A DNA stretch of 64,000 nt from an uncultured Clostridia bacterium. Its GTDB lineage: Bacteria > Bacillota > Clostridia > TANB77 > CAG-508. Position 1 is the first letter of the stretch. Every line of letters begins with the position of its first letter. Positions 16,201 to 24,977 of the stretch are shown in pieces. The DNA lies in contig CAKPSX010000004.1 of the NCBI GenBank assembly GCA_934184665.1, positions 1-64,000 on the forward strand, read 5' to 3'. The position numbers and the translations under genes are program-made. The notes under the pieces are model-generated. The model was not told the origin of the DNA, searched no databases, and saw only the letters and a list, made by a program, of their open reading frames with translations.

Positions 16201-19200
16201 TAGACAAAGTTAGCATAAATGATACATTACTTCAACTTGGTGGGGATTCACTTACGGCAATAACTTTATCAACTAAAATAGTCTCAGAATATAATGTGCA
16301 AATAAATATAAAAGATATATTATCAAACTATACGATAAAAGACATATCAGATTATATTGAGAAAAATAAGTCAAAAGATGTATCAAATGTAAAAATAGAA
16401 AAAGCACCAGCACAAGAAACATATCCATTATCATCAGCACAAAAAAGAATATATTATAATTCAAAAATGATAGGTGAAAATAATGTCGTTTATAATACAC
16501 CAGGTGGAATTATAATTGATGAAATTTTAAATATTAAAAAAATTAAAGAAGTATTTTCTAAAATAACTAAAAGACATGAAATTTTAAGAACAAAACTTGA
16601 AGTACAAGATGGAGAAATAGTGCAAAGGGTATATGATAATATCGAGTTTGACATACCAGTTTACTATAATACACAAGAGGAAATAACAGACATACTTAAA
16701 AAATTCACTAAGCCTTTTAGATTAGAAGATGAAATATTGTTTAGAGTAGAAGTTCATTATATTGATGAAAAAAGTACAATATTATTAGTAGATGCACATC
16801 ATATGATTATGGATGGAATATCACTAAATAACTTGATTATAGAGTTTAATAGATTATATAATGGTTCAGATTTAAAGAATTTACCAATACAATATAAGGA
16901 TTATTCTGTTTGGGAGAATAAGCATAATCAAAGTAAAGAAATATTACCAAGTGAAAATTATTGGGTGAAAAAATTGAAAGATTGTAAATTCACTCCTACA
17001 AACTTACCTTATGATTATAAACTTTTAGCCAATAGAAGCTATAACGGTAACAAGATAATTAATGTTATTGATGAAAAGAAATTTAGAAAAATAGAAAGAT
17101 ATGCAAAAAAGATAGGTGCATCACCATATATGCTATTTGTATCAGCACTTTTGATATTACTATATAAATACACAGGCCAAAATGAGATAATTTTAGGTAG
17201 CCCTATAGCAAACAGAAATAGAAATGAAACTAAAAGAATGATAGGCATGTTTGTAAATAATATTGTAATTAGAGGGAATATAAATGGAAATGAAACATAT
17301 GAAGAATTTTTAGAGAAGATAAAAGAGCAATTGCTAAATGATTTATCATATCAACCATATCCTTTTGATATGCTTATAAAAAAATTAGGAGTAAAAACTG
17401 ATAATTCAAGAAACCCGCTATTTGACGTGATGTTTACATATCAAAATAAAGAAGAAAATATGGTAAAGTTAAATGGCAAAAATATAAATGTTTTAGAATT
17501 ATATAATAATATAGCGAAGTTTAATTTATCAATTGAGATAAAACCAAAAACACATACTATAAATATAGAATATTGTAGTGATTTATTTAAAAAAGACACA
17601 ATTATAAATTTCTTTGAACATTATATGTATGTAATAGAACAGATATTAAATAACAATGAGATTAAGATAGATGATATAAATATAATAACAGAAAAAGAAA
17701 ATAAGTTGTTGAAAAAATTCAATGAGACAGATGGAGAAATAAATAATGATACAACAGCATATTTGATTGAAAAACAGGTTGATGAAAATCCAAATAATAT
17801 TGCGGTTATATGTGAAGACAAAAAAATAACATATAAAGAATTAGACGAAAAGGCAAATAGTTTAGCAAACCATCTTATAGAAAAAGGAATAAAAAGAAAT
17901 GACATTGTTTGTATAATGACAAATAGGTCAATAGAAACAATTGTTGCAATGTATGCGATACTTAAAGCTGGTGGGGCATTTTTAAACATAGACCCAACAT
18001 ATCCATTAGACAGAACCAAACATTATATTGAAAATAGTAAATCACAATATGTGTTAACACAAAGAGAATTAAAAGATAGAGTTAAAGAGATTCCTAATTG
18101 TATAGAAATTGATTTAGATAATGAACTATACAATAAAAACTCAAGCAGACCAAATGTAGATATAAAAATGGAAGACTTATCTTATATTATATATACATCA
18201 GGTTCAACAGGAATTCCAAAAGGAGTAATGTTAAATCAAGTAGGATTAGCAAATATGTCTAAAGCAATGACAAAAGCATTAGATTATTTACATGATGGCA
18301 AGATTCATACACTATTATCAGTAACATCAACACCATTTGATATATTTGTATATGAAATAATTGTTTCATTAACACATGGACAAAAAATAGTTATGGCAAA
18401 TAATGCTGAACATAGAAATCCTACATTACTTGAAAACCTGATGGAAAAATACAATACAGATGTCATGACAGTAACACCAAGTTTAATGAAAATAATATAT
18501 GATAATAAAAGAGAAGATTCACCATTGAAATTAGTGAAAAATATGGTTTTTGGTGGAGAGCCATTACCAGAAAAATTTGTTAAAGATTTAAAAGCACTAG
18601 CAGATGATATAACAGTATTTAATATTTATGGACCAAGTGAAATAACAATTTTATCAAATGTTCAAAACTTAAATGGAGAAACAGAAATTACAACAGGTCC
18701 ACCAATAATGAATACACAAATACATATATTAGATAAAAATATGAAAAGAGTTCCAATTGGAGTTGTGGGAGAGATTTATATCTCTGGAATACAAGTTGGA
18801 GAAGGATATTTAGGTAATCCAGAATTAACTCAAGAGAAATTTTTACCCAATAAATATGGTAAAGGAAAAATGTATAAAACAGGTGATATTGGTAGATGGA
18901 CATTTGATGGAAAAGTTCAATGCTTAGGAAGAATTGATAATCAAGTAAAATTAAGAGGTTTAAGAATTGAACTTGGAGAGATTGAAAATAAAATGGAAGA
19001 ATATCCAGGTGTATCATCAGCCGTTGTAAATAAAGTTACAATTGATAATAAAGATTCTCTATGTGGGTATTATGTTACAGACGATACGATTGATGTAACA
19101 GAAACTGAGATAAAAGCATTTTTGAAAAAATATTTACCGCAATATATGGTTCCAACTTATATTGTACATTTAAAGAAAATGCCTTATTCAATAAATAGAA

Positions 19201-20732
19201 AAATAGATAGAAAAGCATTACCGATGCCAGAAATCAAAGAAAGAGAATTTAAAGAAGAAAATCCAGATGATTTTGCCACAGATGAATTAAAATTGTTACA
19301 AATATGGAAAAATATTTTACACATAAATAAAATATCTTTATATGATAATTTCTTTGATATAGGAGGAGATTCAATTTCAGCAATAAAAATGCAAATAGAA
19401 GCATTAAAGTATGATTTTGATTTTGAATATTCTGATATATTTAAATATCCAACAATAAAAGAATTAGCGAATATGAGAAGTAAACACAAAGAATTAAAAA
19501 AAGATATATCAAAATATGACTATACTGAGATTAATAAAATCTTATCAAAAAATACAATATCAAATATTTCAACAATAAAGAAATATAATGTTAATAATAT
19601 TCTTTTGATAGGAGGCACAGGATATTTAGGAGTACATGTATTAGATAAATTTTTAAAAGAAGAAAATGGAAAAATATATTGCTTAATTAGAAGAAAAGAT
19701 GATGAAGAACCATTAGCTAGATTGAAACAAAAAATTGTATTTTATTTTGGAAATGAGTATTATGAGAAATATCAAGATAGAATACAAATAATAGAGGGAG
19801 ATATTGTTAAGGAAAATCTTGCAATATCTGAAAAAGACAAAGATGTACTTAAAAATGAGGTTACAACAGTAGTAAATGCAGGTGCACTAGTAAAACATTT
19901 TGGTACAGCAAAATTATTTAATGATATAAATGTTTTAGGAACTCAAAATGTTGTTGACTTTTGCAAAACGTTAGGAAAAAGACTAATACATATTTCAACA
20001 ATAAGTGTATCTGGTAATGGAGAAAAAGAAGAAACTATAGAAGAAACAAAGGAAAACATAAACAACAAAAAGCTATTTAGAGAAAATACTTTGTATATTG
20101 GACAAAACTTAGAGGGAGTATATACAACAACAAAATACCAAGCAGAAATAATTGTATTAAAAGCAATTGAGGATGGACTTGATGCACAGATTTTAAGAAT
20201 GGGCAATATTACAAATAGATATAGTGATGGGGTATTTCAACAAAATGTTGAGGAAAATGCATTTGCAAAAAGGTTAAAATCATTTATAGAATTGGGTGTA
20301 ATTCCTGAATATTTATTACAGCATTCTGTTGAACTGGGACCTGTAGATTTATGTGCAGAAGCGGTTATCAAAATATTACAATATAATAGTGAATGTAATG
20401 TTTTTCATATATATAATCCGAAATTATTACCAATAAAATTATTTATTAATACTTTAAATGAGATAGGAATTAATATTAAAGGTATTAATGAAGATGAAAT
20501 GACAAAAAAATTAATAGAAACTTTAAATGATGACTTTAAAAAAGAAATTTTATCTGGTATAATACATGATATTAGTAAAAATAAAAAATTAATATATACA
20601 TCAAATGTAAAAATCGATTGTGAATTTACAGAAAAATATTTAGAAAAAATAGGATTTTTCTGGAAAGATATTGATAAAGAGTATATATTAAAATATATGA
20701 ACTATTTTAAAAAAATAGGATTTATACAATAG
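13272..20732 (+). CDS. Two-module nonribosomal peptide synthetase with terminal reductase (C-A-PCP-C-A-PCP-R)
   Basis: The 2486-aa enzyme builds a dipeptide on carrier domains and releases it reductively. C1 spans about 5-430, with HHLISDA at 132-138. A1 spans about 460-900, with YTSGSTGTPKG near 603, YGPSETT, GDL and GRIDNQVKIRGLR. PCP1 is LGGDSL, with phosphopantetheine on Ser993. C2 spans about 1050-1450, with HHMIMDG at 1176-1182. A2 spans about 1490-1930, with its core motif near 1638. PCP2 is IGGDS, Ser2034. The thioester reductase spans about 2100-2486 and has GGTGYLG at 2114-2120 (NADPH) and Tyr2284-xxx-Lys2288. An N-terminal C domain suggests the first amino acid is N-acylated by an external acyl donor. 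The reductase should give an aldehyde, which may stay as an N-acyl dipeptide aldehyde. Gut clostridial enzymes of this layout make protease-inhibiting aldehydes and pyrazinones. The ATG follows AAAGGGTGA. A histidine kinase follows after 51 bp without a terminator. Confidence 0.93.
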   Translation: MLKKMENLTSSQKSIWSVEQYFKGSSINNICGTAVFKEEIDFKKLEEAIEIVCSKHDIFKIRFKIKDGEIMQMVSDSNECNIEIIDVKDVDELKKKKEELTQKPFKIEENLLFKFYIFKFPNGKGAFMPSMHHLISDAWTIALIYNEIIETYSILKQNKEIKEEAVYSYTDYIKSEQEYQESEKFNKDKQYWKEKFVTIPDVAIIPGSKKENVDRTNPKGERNQYEIEKENVEKIKEYCKKYKISLYNFFMAVYAIYIGEITNLDEFVIGTPILNRTNFKEKHTAGMFINMAPFKINIDEELDFKEFIKNIARDSLGMLKHQKYSYQYLLEELRKQDRNIPSLYNILLSYQITNTKQNNGNVEYETDWIFNGCCAEDIDIQIFDLNDTGALNISYDYKTSIYNQKDIEKMHTRILNIMLQVIQKDDIKLKEIEVITPQEKEKVLVEFNKTDLQYDKNKPFAKYFEEQAQNTPDGIAIVFENNKITYKELNEKANSLAHVLRDNGVTNNTIIGILEKRSPEVLISMLAVLKAGGCYIPIATDYPNERIEYMLRDSDASILLTSEGNRIHTNKKIINIKDEKIYQENKENIENISQPDDLSYFIYTSGSTGTPKGVMLKQRNLSNFYNSMKTMIEFLRDRENYKMLSITTISFDIFAFETLMSLTRGLTVYLTNENEQKMTSEIERIIKENKIEIMQTTPSVMKFHIENIKNKSSLKSLKYIMLAGEPLPKQLVERIKGIIPKVTIYNGYGPSETTIFSAIADVTNQTTITIGKPINNTQIYILNKNKKLMPQGMIGEIYISGDGVGKGYMNKEEQTKVNFIQDIFDSSKIMYKVGDLGAFNENGEITCCGRIDNQVKIRGLRIELAEIERQMQSIYNIADCVVVKKVVNDKDTLCAYYVENGPVNKSVLQTILHSKLPEYMIPQYFVKLDKIPHTPNGKIDRLELPEPNLEESENEFVKPRNEIDRKLARRIKKMLQIDKVSINDTLLQLGGDSLTAITLSTKIVSEYNVQINIKDILSNYTIKDISDYIEKNKSKDVSNVKIEKAPAQETYPLSSAQKRIYYNSKMIGENNVVYNTPGGIIIDEILNIKKIKEVFSKITKRHEILRTKLEVQDGEIVQRVYDNIEFDIPVYYNTQEEITDILKKFTKPFRLEDEILFRVEVHYIDEKSTILLVDAHHMIMDGISLNNLIIEFNRLYNGSDLKNLPIQYKDYSVWENKHNQSKEILPSENYWVKKLKDCKFTPTNLPYDYKLLANRSYNGNKIINVIDEKKFRKIERYAKKIGASPYMLFVSALLILLYKYTGQNEIILGSPIANRNRNETKRMIGMFVNNIVIRGNINGNETYEEFLEKIKEQLLNDLSYQPYPFDMLIKKLGVKTDNSRNPLFDVMFTYQNKEENMVKLNGKNINVLELYNNIAKFNLSIEIKPKTHTINIEYCSDLFKKDTIINFFEHYMYVIEQILNNNEIKIDDINIITEKENKLLKKFNETDGEINNDTTAYLIEKQVDENPNNIAVICEDKKITYKELDEKANSLANHLIEKGIKRNDIVCIMTNRSIETIVAMYAILKAGGAFLNIDPTYPLDRTKHYIENSKSQYVLTQRELKDRVKEIPNCIEIDLDNELYNKNSSRPNVDIKMEDLSYIIYTSGSTGIPKGVMLNQVGLANMSKAMTKALDYLHDGKIHTLLSVTSTPFDIFVYEIIVSLTHGQKIVMANNAEHRNPTLLENLMEKYNTDVMTVTPSLMKIIYDNKREDSPLKLVKNMVFGGEPLPEKFVKDLKALADDITVFNIYGPSEITILSNVQNLNGETEITTGPPIMNTQIHILDKNMKRVPIGVVGEIYISGIQVGEGYLGNPELTQEKFLPNKYGKGKMYKTGDIGRWTFDGKVQCLGRIDNQVKLRGLRIELGEIENKMEEYPGVSSAVVNKVTIDNKDSLCGYYVTDDTIDVTETEIKAFLKKYLPQYMVPTYIVHLKKMPYSINRKIDRKALPMPEIKEREFKEENPDDFATDELKLLQIWKNILHINKISLYDNFFDIGGDSISAIKMQIEALKYDFDFEYSDIFKYPTIKELANMRSKHKELKKDISKYDYTEINKILSKNTISNISTIKKYNVNNILLIGGTGYLGVHVLDKFLKEENGKIYCLIRRKDDEEPLARLKQKIVFYFGNEYYEKYQDRIQIIEGDIVKENLAISEKDKDVLKNEVTTVVNAGALVKHFGTAKLFNDINVLGTQNVVDFCKTLGKRLIHISTISVSGNGEKEETIEETKENINNKKLFRENTLYIGQNLEGVYTTTKYQAEIIVLKAIEDGLDAQILRMGNITNRYSDGVFQQNVEENAFAKRLKSFIELGVIPEYLLQHSVELGPVDLCAEAVIKILQYNSECNVFHIYNPKLLPIKLFINTLNEIGINIKGINEDEMTKKLIETLNDDFKKEILSGIIHDISKNKKLIYTSNVKIDCEFTEKYLEKIGFFWKDIDKEYILKYMNYFKKIGFIQ

Positions 20733-20783
20733 GAATAATAATTTCCTAAAGAAAAACTATATTTTAATCAAAGGGAGAAATAT

Positions 20784-22604
20784 ATGGAATTAGTAAACAC
20801 AGAATTTGTATTATTAGTAATATCTACACTTTCAATAATATTATTAATATTTAATATTACTAGAAAAAGACCATTATCACAATTACAATATGCATTTACA
20901 TCACTTTTAGTAAATATTTTGATTATAAGCGTTGGCGTAATTTCGCAGCTAGTTTGTACTACAGTTGGGAATGTCGGGCCAATTATATTTGAAAATTTTA
21001 TATACATAGGAACATGTTTATTGCCAGTGTCATTGTTCTTTGTTGCAATAATATTTAAAAATACGAAAATAAGATTTAAAAAACGATATTTGCTATTATT
21101 TGTAATACCATTGCTGACACTTGCAATACTTTACACAAATAAATATCATCATTTATTTTATAAAATGTATTCTTCAAACTTAAATGAAATGATATATGGA
21201 CCATATTTCTATGTACATACAATCTATACTTATGGATTACTTCTAATAAGTATGGGGATAATGATAAATTCATCATTCAAAAATTCGGGTGCATTTTCAA
21301 AACAAACTGTGTTAATAGTAATTGGAACGGCATTTCCAATATTAATTAATGTTTTGGGCACACTTAAAATATATGATATGAATGTATGTTTTACACCAAT
21401 AAGTTTTTCAATAGCGACGATATTCTACACATTTGCAATATTAAAATTTAACTTTTTGAAAATCACACCAATTGCATTACAAAAAATAGTTGATAGAATA
21501 TCAGATGGATATGTTGTTCTTGATGAAAGCAATACAGTTATTGATTTTAACAAAACATTTTTGGACATTTTTAAATTAAGCCCTGAAGAAATCAGAAGTG
21601 AAAACTTTATTAAATTTTTGCAAAAGAAAAATATGAATAAAAGGACAGTATCTAAAATAGAAAAAGAACTTAAAAGAGCAAATGAGGCAGAAGTAACAAT
21701 AACATTTGAACAACATTTTTCATATATAAAGAAATATTTTAAAATTGAAATAACACCAATAAATATAGATAATACATCATTGGGAACAATATTTTTATTA
21801 AAAGATATTACACAACATAAACAAGATATGGAAACAATAAGGAATAATCAAGATGTATTAATGGAAAGAGAGCGATTGGCTTCTTTAGGACAATTAATAG
21901 GTGGAATAGCACATAATTTAAAAACGCCGATAATGTCAATTGCAGGAGCGACAGAAGCTTTGGAGGAATTAATAAAAGAATATGACGAATCAATTGATGA
22001 TCCATTAGTAAATTCACAAGACCATCATGATATAGCAAAAGATATGGAAAGTTGGATACCAAAAATAAGAACACATATAGAATATATGTCAGATATCATA
22101 ACAACAGTAAAAGGACAGGCGGTTGCACTATCAAATGATAAGACAATGTCATTCACAATTGGAGAATTAATTAAAAGAGTAAATATTTTAATGAAACATG
22201 AATTAAAAAATGCATATATATATTTAAATATTCTTATGAAAACAGATGAGAATTTAGTGCTAAAAGGTGATGTTAATGCATTAGTCCAAGTTTTAAATAA
22301 TATGATAACAAATGCAATACAAGCATATAATGGTGTTCGTGATAAAAATATTGAACTTGAAGTAAATAAAAAAGGAAATGATATAATAATATCATTAACA
22401 GATTATGCTGGAGGACTTCCAAAAGAGGTTCAAGATAAATTATTTAAAGAAATGGTTACAACAAAAGGAAAAAATGGAACGGGTCTAGGGTTGTATATGT
22501 CATATTCTAATATAAGAGCAAGATTTGGCGGAGATATAACATATAGAACCGAAGAAGGAAAAGGAACAACTTTCAGTATAATAATTCCAACAAATAAATT
22601 ATAA
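20784..22604 (+). CDS. Sensor histidine kinase with 7TM-type N terminus and PAS domain
   Basis: The 606-aa protein begins with about seven hydrophobic segments (residues about 6-225), typical of 7TM histidine kinase sensors. A PAS domain follows (about 230-350, including DGYVVLDESNTVIDFNKTF). The dimerisation box is GGIAHNLKTP with phospho-acceptor His377. The ATPase domain has the N-box NNMITNAIQAY, the G1-like DYAGGLP and GTGLGLYMSY. It lies 51 bp downstream of the NRPS with no terminator between, so it is probably in the same transcript. No response regulator is adjacent; an HD-GYP regulator about 1.2 kb further on is one possible partner (inference). Confidence 0.9.
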   Translation: MELVNTEFVLLVISTLSIILLIFNITRKRPLSQLQYAFTSLLVNILIISVGVISQLVCTTVGNVGPIIFENFIYIGTCLLPVSLFFVAIIFKNTKIRFKKRYLLLFVIPLLTLAILYTNKYHHLFYKMYSSNLNEMIYGPYFYVHTIYTYGLLLISMGIMINSSFKNSGAFSKQTVLIVIGTAFPILINVLGTLKIYDMNVCFTPISFSIATIFYTFAILKFNFLKITPIALQKIVDRISDGYVVLDESNTVIDFNKTFLDIFKLSPEEIRSENFIKFLQKKNMNKRTVSKIEKELKRANEAEVTITFEQHFSYIKKYFKIEITPINIDNTSLGTIFLLKDITQHKQDMETIRNNQDVLMERERLASLGQLIGGIAHNLKTPIMSIAGATEALEELIKEYDESIDDPLVNSQDHHDIAKDMESWIPKIRTHIEYMSDIITTVKGQAVALSNDKTMSFTIGELIKRVNILMKHELKNAYIYLNILMKTDENLVLKGDVNALVQVLNNMITNAIQAYNGVRDKNIELEVNKKGNDIIISLTDYAGGLPKEVQDKLFKEMVTTKGKNGTGLGLYMSYSNIRARFGGDITYRTEEGKGTTFSIIIPTNKL

Positions 22605-22607
22605 AAA

Positions 22608-22635
22608 TCAGGTAAGTTTGTACAAGCTTACCTGA
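22608..22635 (+). terminator. Hairpin closing the NRPS-kinase operon
   Basis: TCAGGTAAG and CTTACCTGA form a perfect 9-bp stem four bases after the kinase stop codon. No T-run follows, so termination may be partial. Confidence 0.55.
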
Positions 22636-22673
22636 ATTAATAATAATGATAAGTAGAAAGGAATGGTAGTAAT

Positions 22674-23342
22674 ATGTGTTTTATAGTAGCAGTAGATGGA
22701 CCAGCTGGTAGTGGAAAGGGTACAGTAACAAAAAGAATTGAAAAAGAATTAGGTTTAGTTAATTTAGATACAGGTGCAACTTATAGATGTGTTGCTTTAG
22801 ATGCAATAAGACATGGGTTCAAAGCAGAAGATGAAGAGAAAATAATAAAAATGCTAAATGGTATAAACATCAAAATAGAAAAAAAGGATGGAAAGGATGT
22901 AATATTTCTTAATGGTGAAGATGTTAGTAAAGAAATACGTGATTTACCTGTAACTAAAATGGTTTCACAAATATCATCAATAATTCCTGTAAGAGAAAAA
23001 CTAATTGAAATTCAAAGAGGTTTGGCAAAGGGAAAAAATGTTATTGCAGAGGGCAGAGATATTGGAACCGTAGTATTTCCAGATGCAAACTTAAAAATTT
23101 ATTTAGATGCAAATGAGAAAATTAGAGCTGAAAGAAGATATAAGGAATATCTTGAAAATGGAGTAAGTACAACTTATGAAGAAGTTTTAGAAAGTATAAA
23201 AACAAGAGATATGAATGATAAAAATAAAAAGTTTGGAGCATTGAAAAAAGCAGATGATGCAATAGTTGTAGATACTTCAAATAAAACAATTGATGAAGTT
23301 ACAGAAGAAGTAAAAGGATTAATTAAACAAAAAATGATATAA
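22674..23342 (+). CDS. cmk: Cytidylate kinase
   Basis: This enzyme phosphorylates CMP and dCMP to the diphosphates. The 222-aa protein has the P-loop DGPAGSGKGTVT at residues 8-19. NLDTGATYR provides the family's substrate contact (normally LDTGAxYR). The conserved EGRDIGTVVFPDA block and RAERRYKEY lid helix follow. Length and motifs are normal. The ATG is preceded by AAAGGAATGG. It is convergent with a small minus-strand gene six bases past its stop. Confidence 0.93.
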   Translation: MCFIVAVDGPAGSGKGTVTKRIEKELGLVNLDTGATYRCVALDAIRHGFKAEDEEKIIKMLNGINIKIEKKDGKDVIFLNGEDVSKEIRDLPVTKMVSQISSIIPVREKLIEIQRGLAKGKNVIAEGRDIGTVVFPDANLKIYLDANEKIRAERRYKEYLENGVSTTYEEVLESIKTRDMNDKNKKFGALKKADDAIVVDTSNKTIDEVTEEVKGLIKQKMI

Positions 23343-23347
23343 ATTAC

Positions 23348-23620
23348 TTAAATAAATAAATTTAGAAAAGTTAAGACAATTGTTGAAAAGATTGCTTTAA
23401 ATGAAAGTTTTGCACTACGTTTAATAAAGACTTCTGTATCAGTAAGTCTATTTTCACCAATTATAGTTAATGCAACACATGGTTCATCAATTTCACGATA
23501 TTCAATCAATGAAATAGGAGTAGCACTTTGGTTTATAGAAAAATCAGTGCTATTTATTTTTTGTGAGCTATAAATATTATTATCAAAATAATCTAATTTC
23601 CCAAAAACTAGGCTAAGCAT
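23348..23620 (-). CDS. Small protein of unknown function
   Basis: This is a 90-aa frame starting at ATG 23620, chosen because AAAGGA lies about 7 bases upstream; a 130-aa version from 23740 has no such site. I do not recognise it. A central EYREIDEPCVALTIIGENRL could form strands, and the C-terminal 25 residues (FKAIFSTIVLTFLNLFI) are hydrophobic enough for one membrane segment. It is convergent with cmk. Confidence 0.5.
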   Translation of the reverse strand: MLSLVFGKLDYFDNNIYSSQKINSTDFSINQSATPISLIEYREIDEPCVALTIIGENRLTDTEVFIKRSAKLSFKAIFSTIVLTFLNLFI

Positions 23621-23772
23621 TTTAAAATCCTTTCTTAATTTACAAAAATGTTTATAAATATTCAATTTTAGTATATCAAGCCAGATTAGAAAAAGCAAAT
23701 AAAATGTTAAAATGTCATAAAAAAGAAATATTTGTAACAATAATGTAATAAAATAAAAATTTTGTAAAAAGC

Positions 23773-23801
23773 TTGATTTTTATTGTATTAATTAATATAA
23801 T
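23773..23801 (+). promoter_or_regulatory. Promoter of the HD-GYP regulator
   Basis: TTGATT (23773-23778) and TATAAT (23796-23801) are 17 bp apart, about 29 bases ahead of the start codon. Confidence 0.7.
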
Positions 23802-23829
23802 AACAATATCTAATATAAGGGGTGGTATG

Positions 23830-24897
23830 ATGAGAAAGGCACTTCAGAATCAACTAAAAGGAACAAAAGAAGAGAAGTATAAAATTATAGCAGTAGATGA
23901 TGAAGCAGGAATAATTGATTCATTATCTGTATTTTTAAGAAAAACGAACTATGAATATGTAGGAGTAACAGATCCTGTTGAGGCCATTGAAAGAGTAAAA
24001 AAAGAACATTTTGATTTAATGTTATTAGACTTTATGATGACACCATTGCATGGTGATGAAGTCGTAGAAGAAATTAGAAAATTTAATAAAGAATTATATA
24101 TATTGTTGCTAACAGGTCATAAAGATTTAGCACCACCATTAGAAACAATAAAAAGACTTGATATACAAGGTTACTGTGAAAAAAGTGATAAATTTGATCA
24201 GCTATTATTGTTAATTGAGTCTGGAATAAAATCAATAAAACAAATGCAGGAAATAAAAAGAATAAATGCTGAGCTTGAAGAAACAAATGAAAAATTAGAA
24301 CAAGCTTATTTAGATAGTGTTGAAACATTAAGATATACTGTAGAAGCAAAAGACCCATATACAAGAGGTCATTCTGATAGAGTATCTGAATTTTCTGTAT
24401 TGATTGGAAAAAAATTAGGGCTACCAGAAGAGCAATTAAAAATATTACGAATTGGTGGATTATTCCATGATATTGGCAAAATAGGAATACCGGATAATAT
24501 TTTACAAAAAGAGTCAAAACTAACAGATGATGAATATTCAGAAATAAAAAATCATCCATCAATTGGTGTACATATTTTGGGTTCAGCAGAAATATTTAAA
24601 GATATAATACCAATAGTAAAACATCATCATGAAAGATATGATGGTAGAGGTTATCCATCAGGTTTAAAAGGAGAGGAAATACCTTATATTGCAAGAATTG
24701 CAGCAGTTGCAGATACTTTTGATGCAATGACAAGTAAAAGAAGTTATAGAGATGCATTAGATTTGCAAGTTGTAAAAGATGAGATAAAAAGATGTGAAGG
24801 CACACAGTTTGACCCAGAAATAGCTGAAGTATTTTTGGAGATATTAAACAATGAATATGAAAGTATTAAAGAAATACAAGATAAATATATAAAATAA
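23830..24897 (+). CDS. Response regulator with HD-GYP output domain
   Basis: The 355-aa protein has an N-terminal receiver domain (about 15-135). Asp23/Asp24 form the acidic pocket, LLDFMM has phospho-acceptor Asp67, and LLLTGH follows. A short coiled linker (about 140-165) leads to an HD-GYP phosphodiesterase domain. That domain carries HDIGKIGIP (His213-Asp214) and HHERYDGRGYP (266-276), with all metal ligands in place. It should degrade cyclic di-GMP when phosphorylated. The start at 23830 has AAGGGG 7 bases upstream; ATG 23827 is an equally close alternative. It lies one gene away from the orphan kinase of the NRPS operon, so pairing is possible but unproven. Confidence 0.92.
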   Translation: MRKALQNQLKGTKEEKYKIIAVDDEAGIIDSLSVFLRKTNYEYVGVTDPVEAIERVKKEHFDLMLLDFMMTPLHGDEVVEEIRKFNKELYILLLTGHKDLAPPLETIKRLDIQGYCEKSDKFDQLLLLIESGIKSIKQMQEIKRINAELEETNEKLEQAYLDSVETLRYTVEAKDPYTRGHSDRVSEFSVLIGKKLGLPEEQLKILRIGGLFHDIGKIGIPDNILQKESKLTDDEYSEIKNHPSIGVHILGSAEIFKDIIPIVKHHHERYDGRGYPSGLKGEEIPYIARIAAVADTFDAMTSKRSYRDALDLQVVKDEIKRCEGTQFDPEIAEVFLEILNNEYESIKEIQDKYIK

Positions 24898-24926
24898 AAA
24901 TGCAAATTTTGGAGAGCTTAAGTGTC

Positions 24927-24948
24927 AAAGAGCTTTAAGCTCTTTAAA
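24927..24948 (+). terminator. Hairpin after the HD-GYP regulator
   Basis: AAAGAGC pairs with GCTCTTT across TTTAA; a short T-rich tail follows. Confidence 0.65.
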
Positions 24949-24977
24949 ATTGTAATTATTAATATGAAAGGAAAAAA

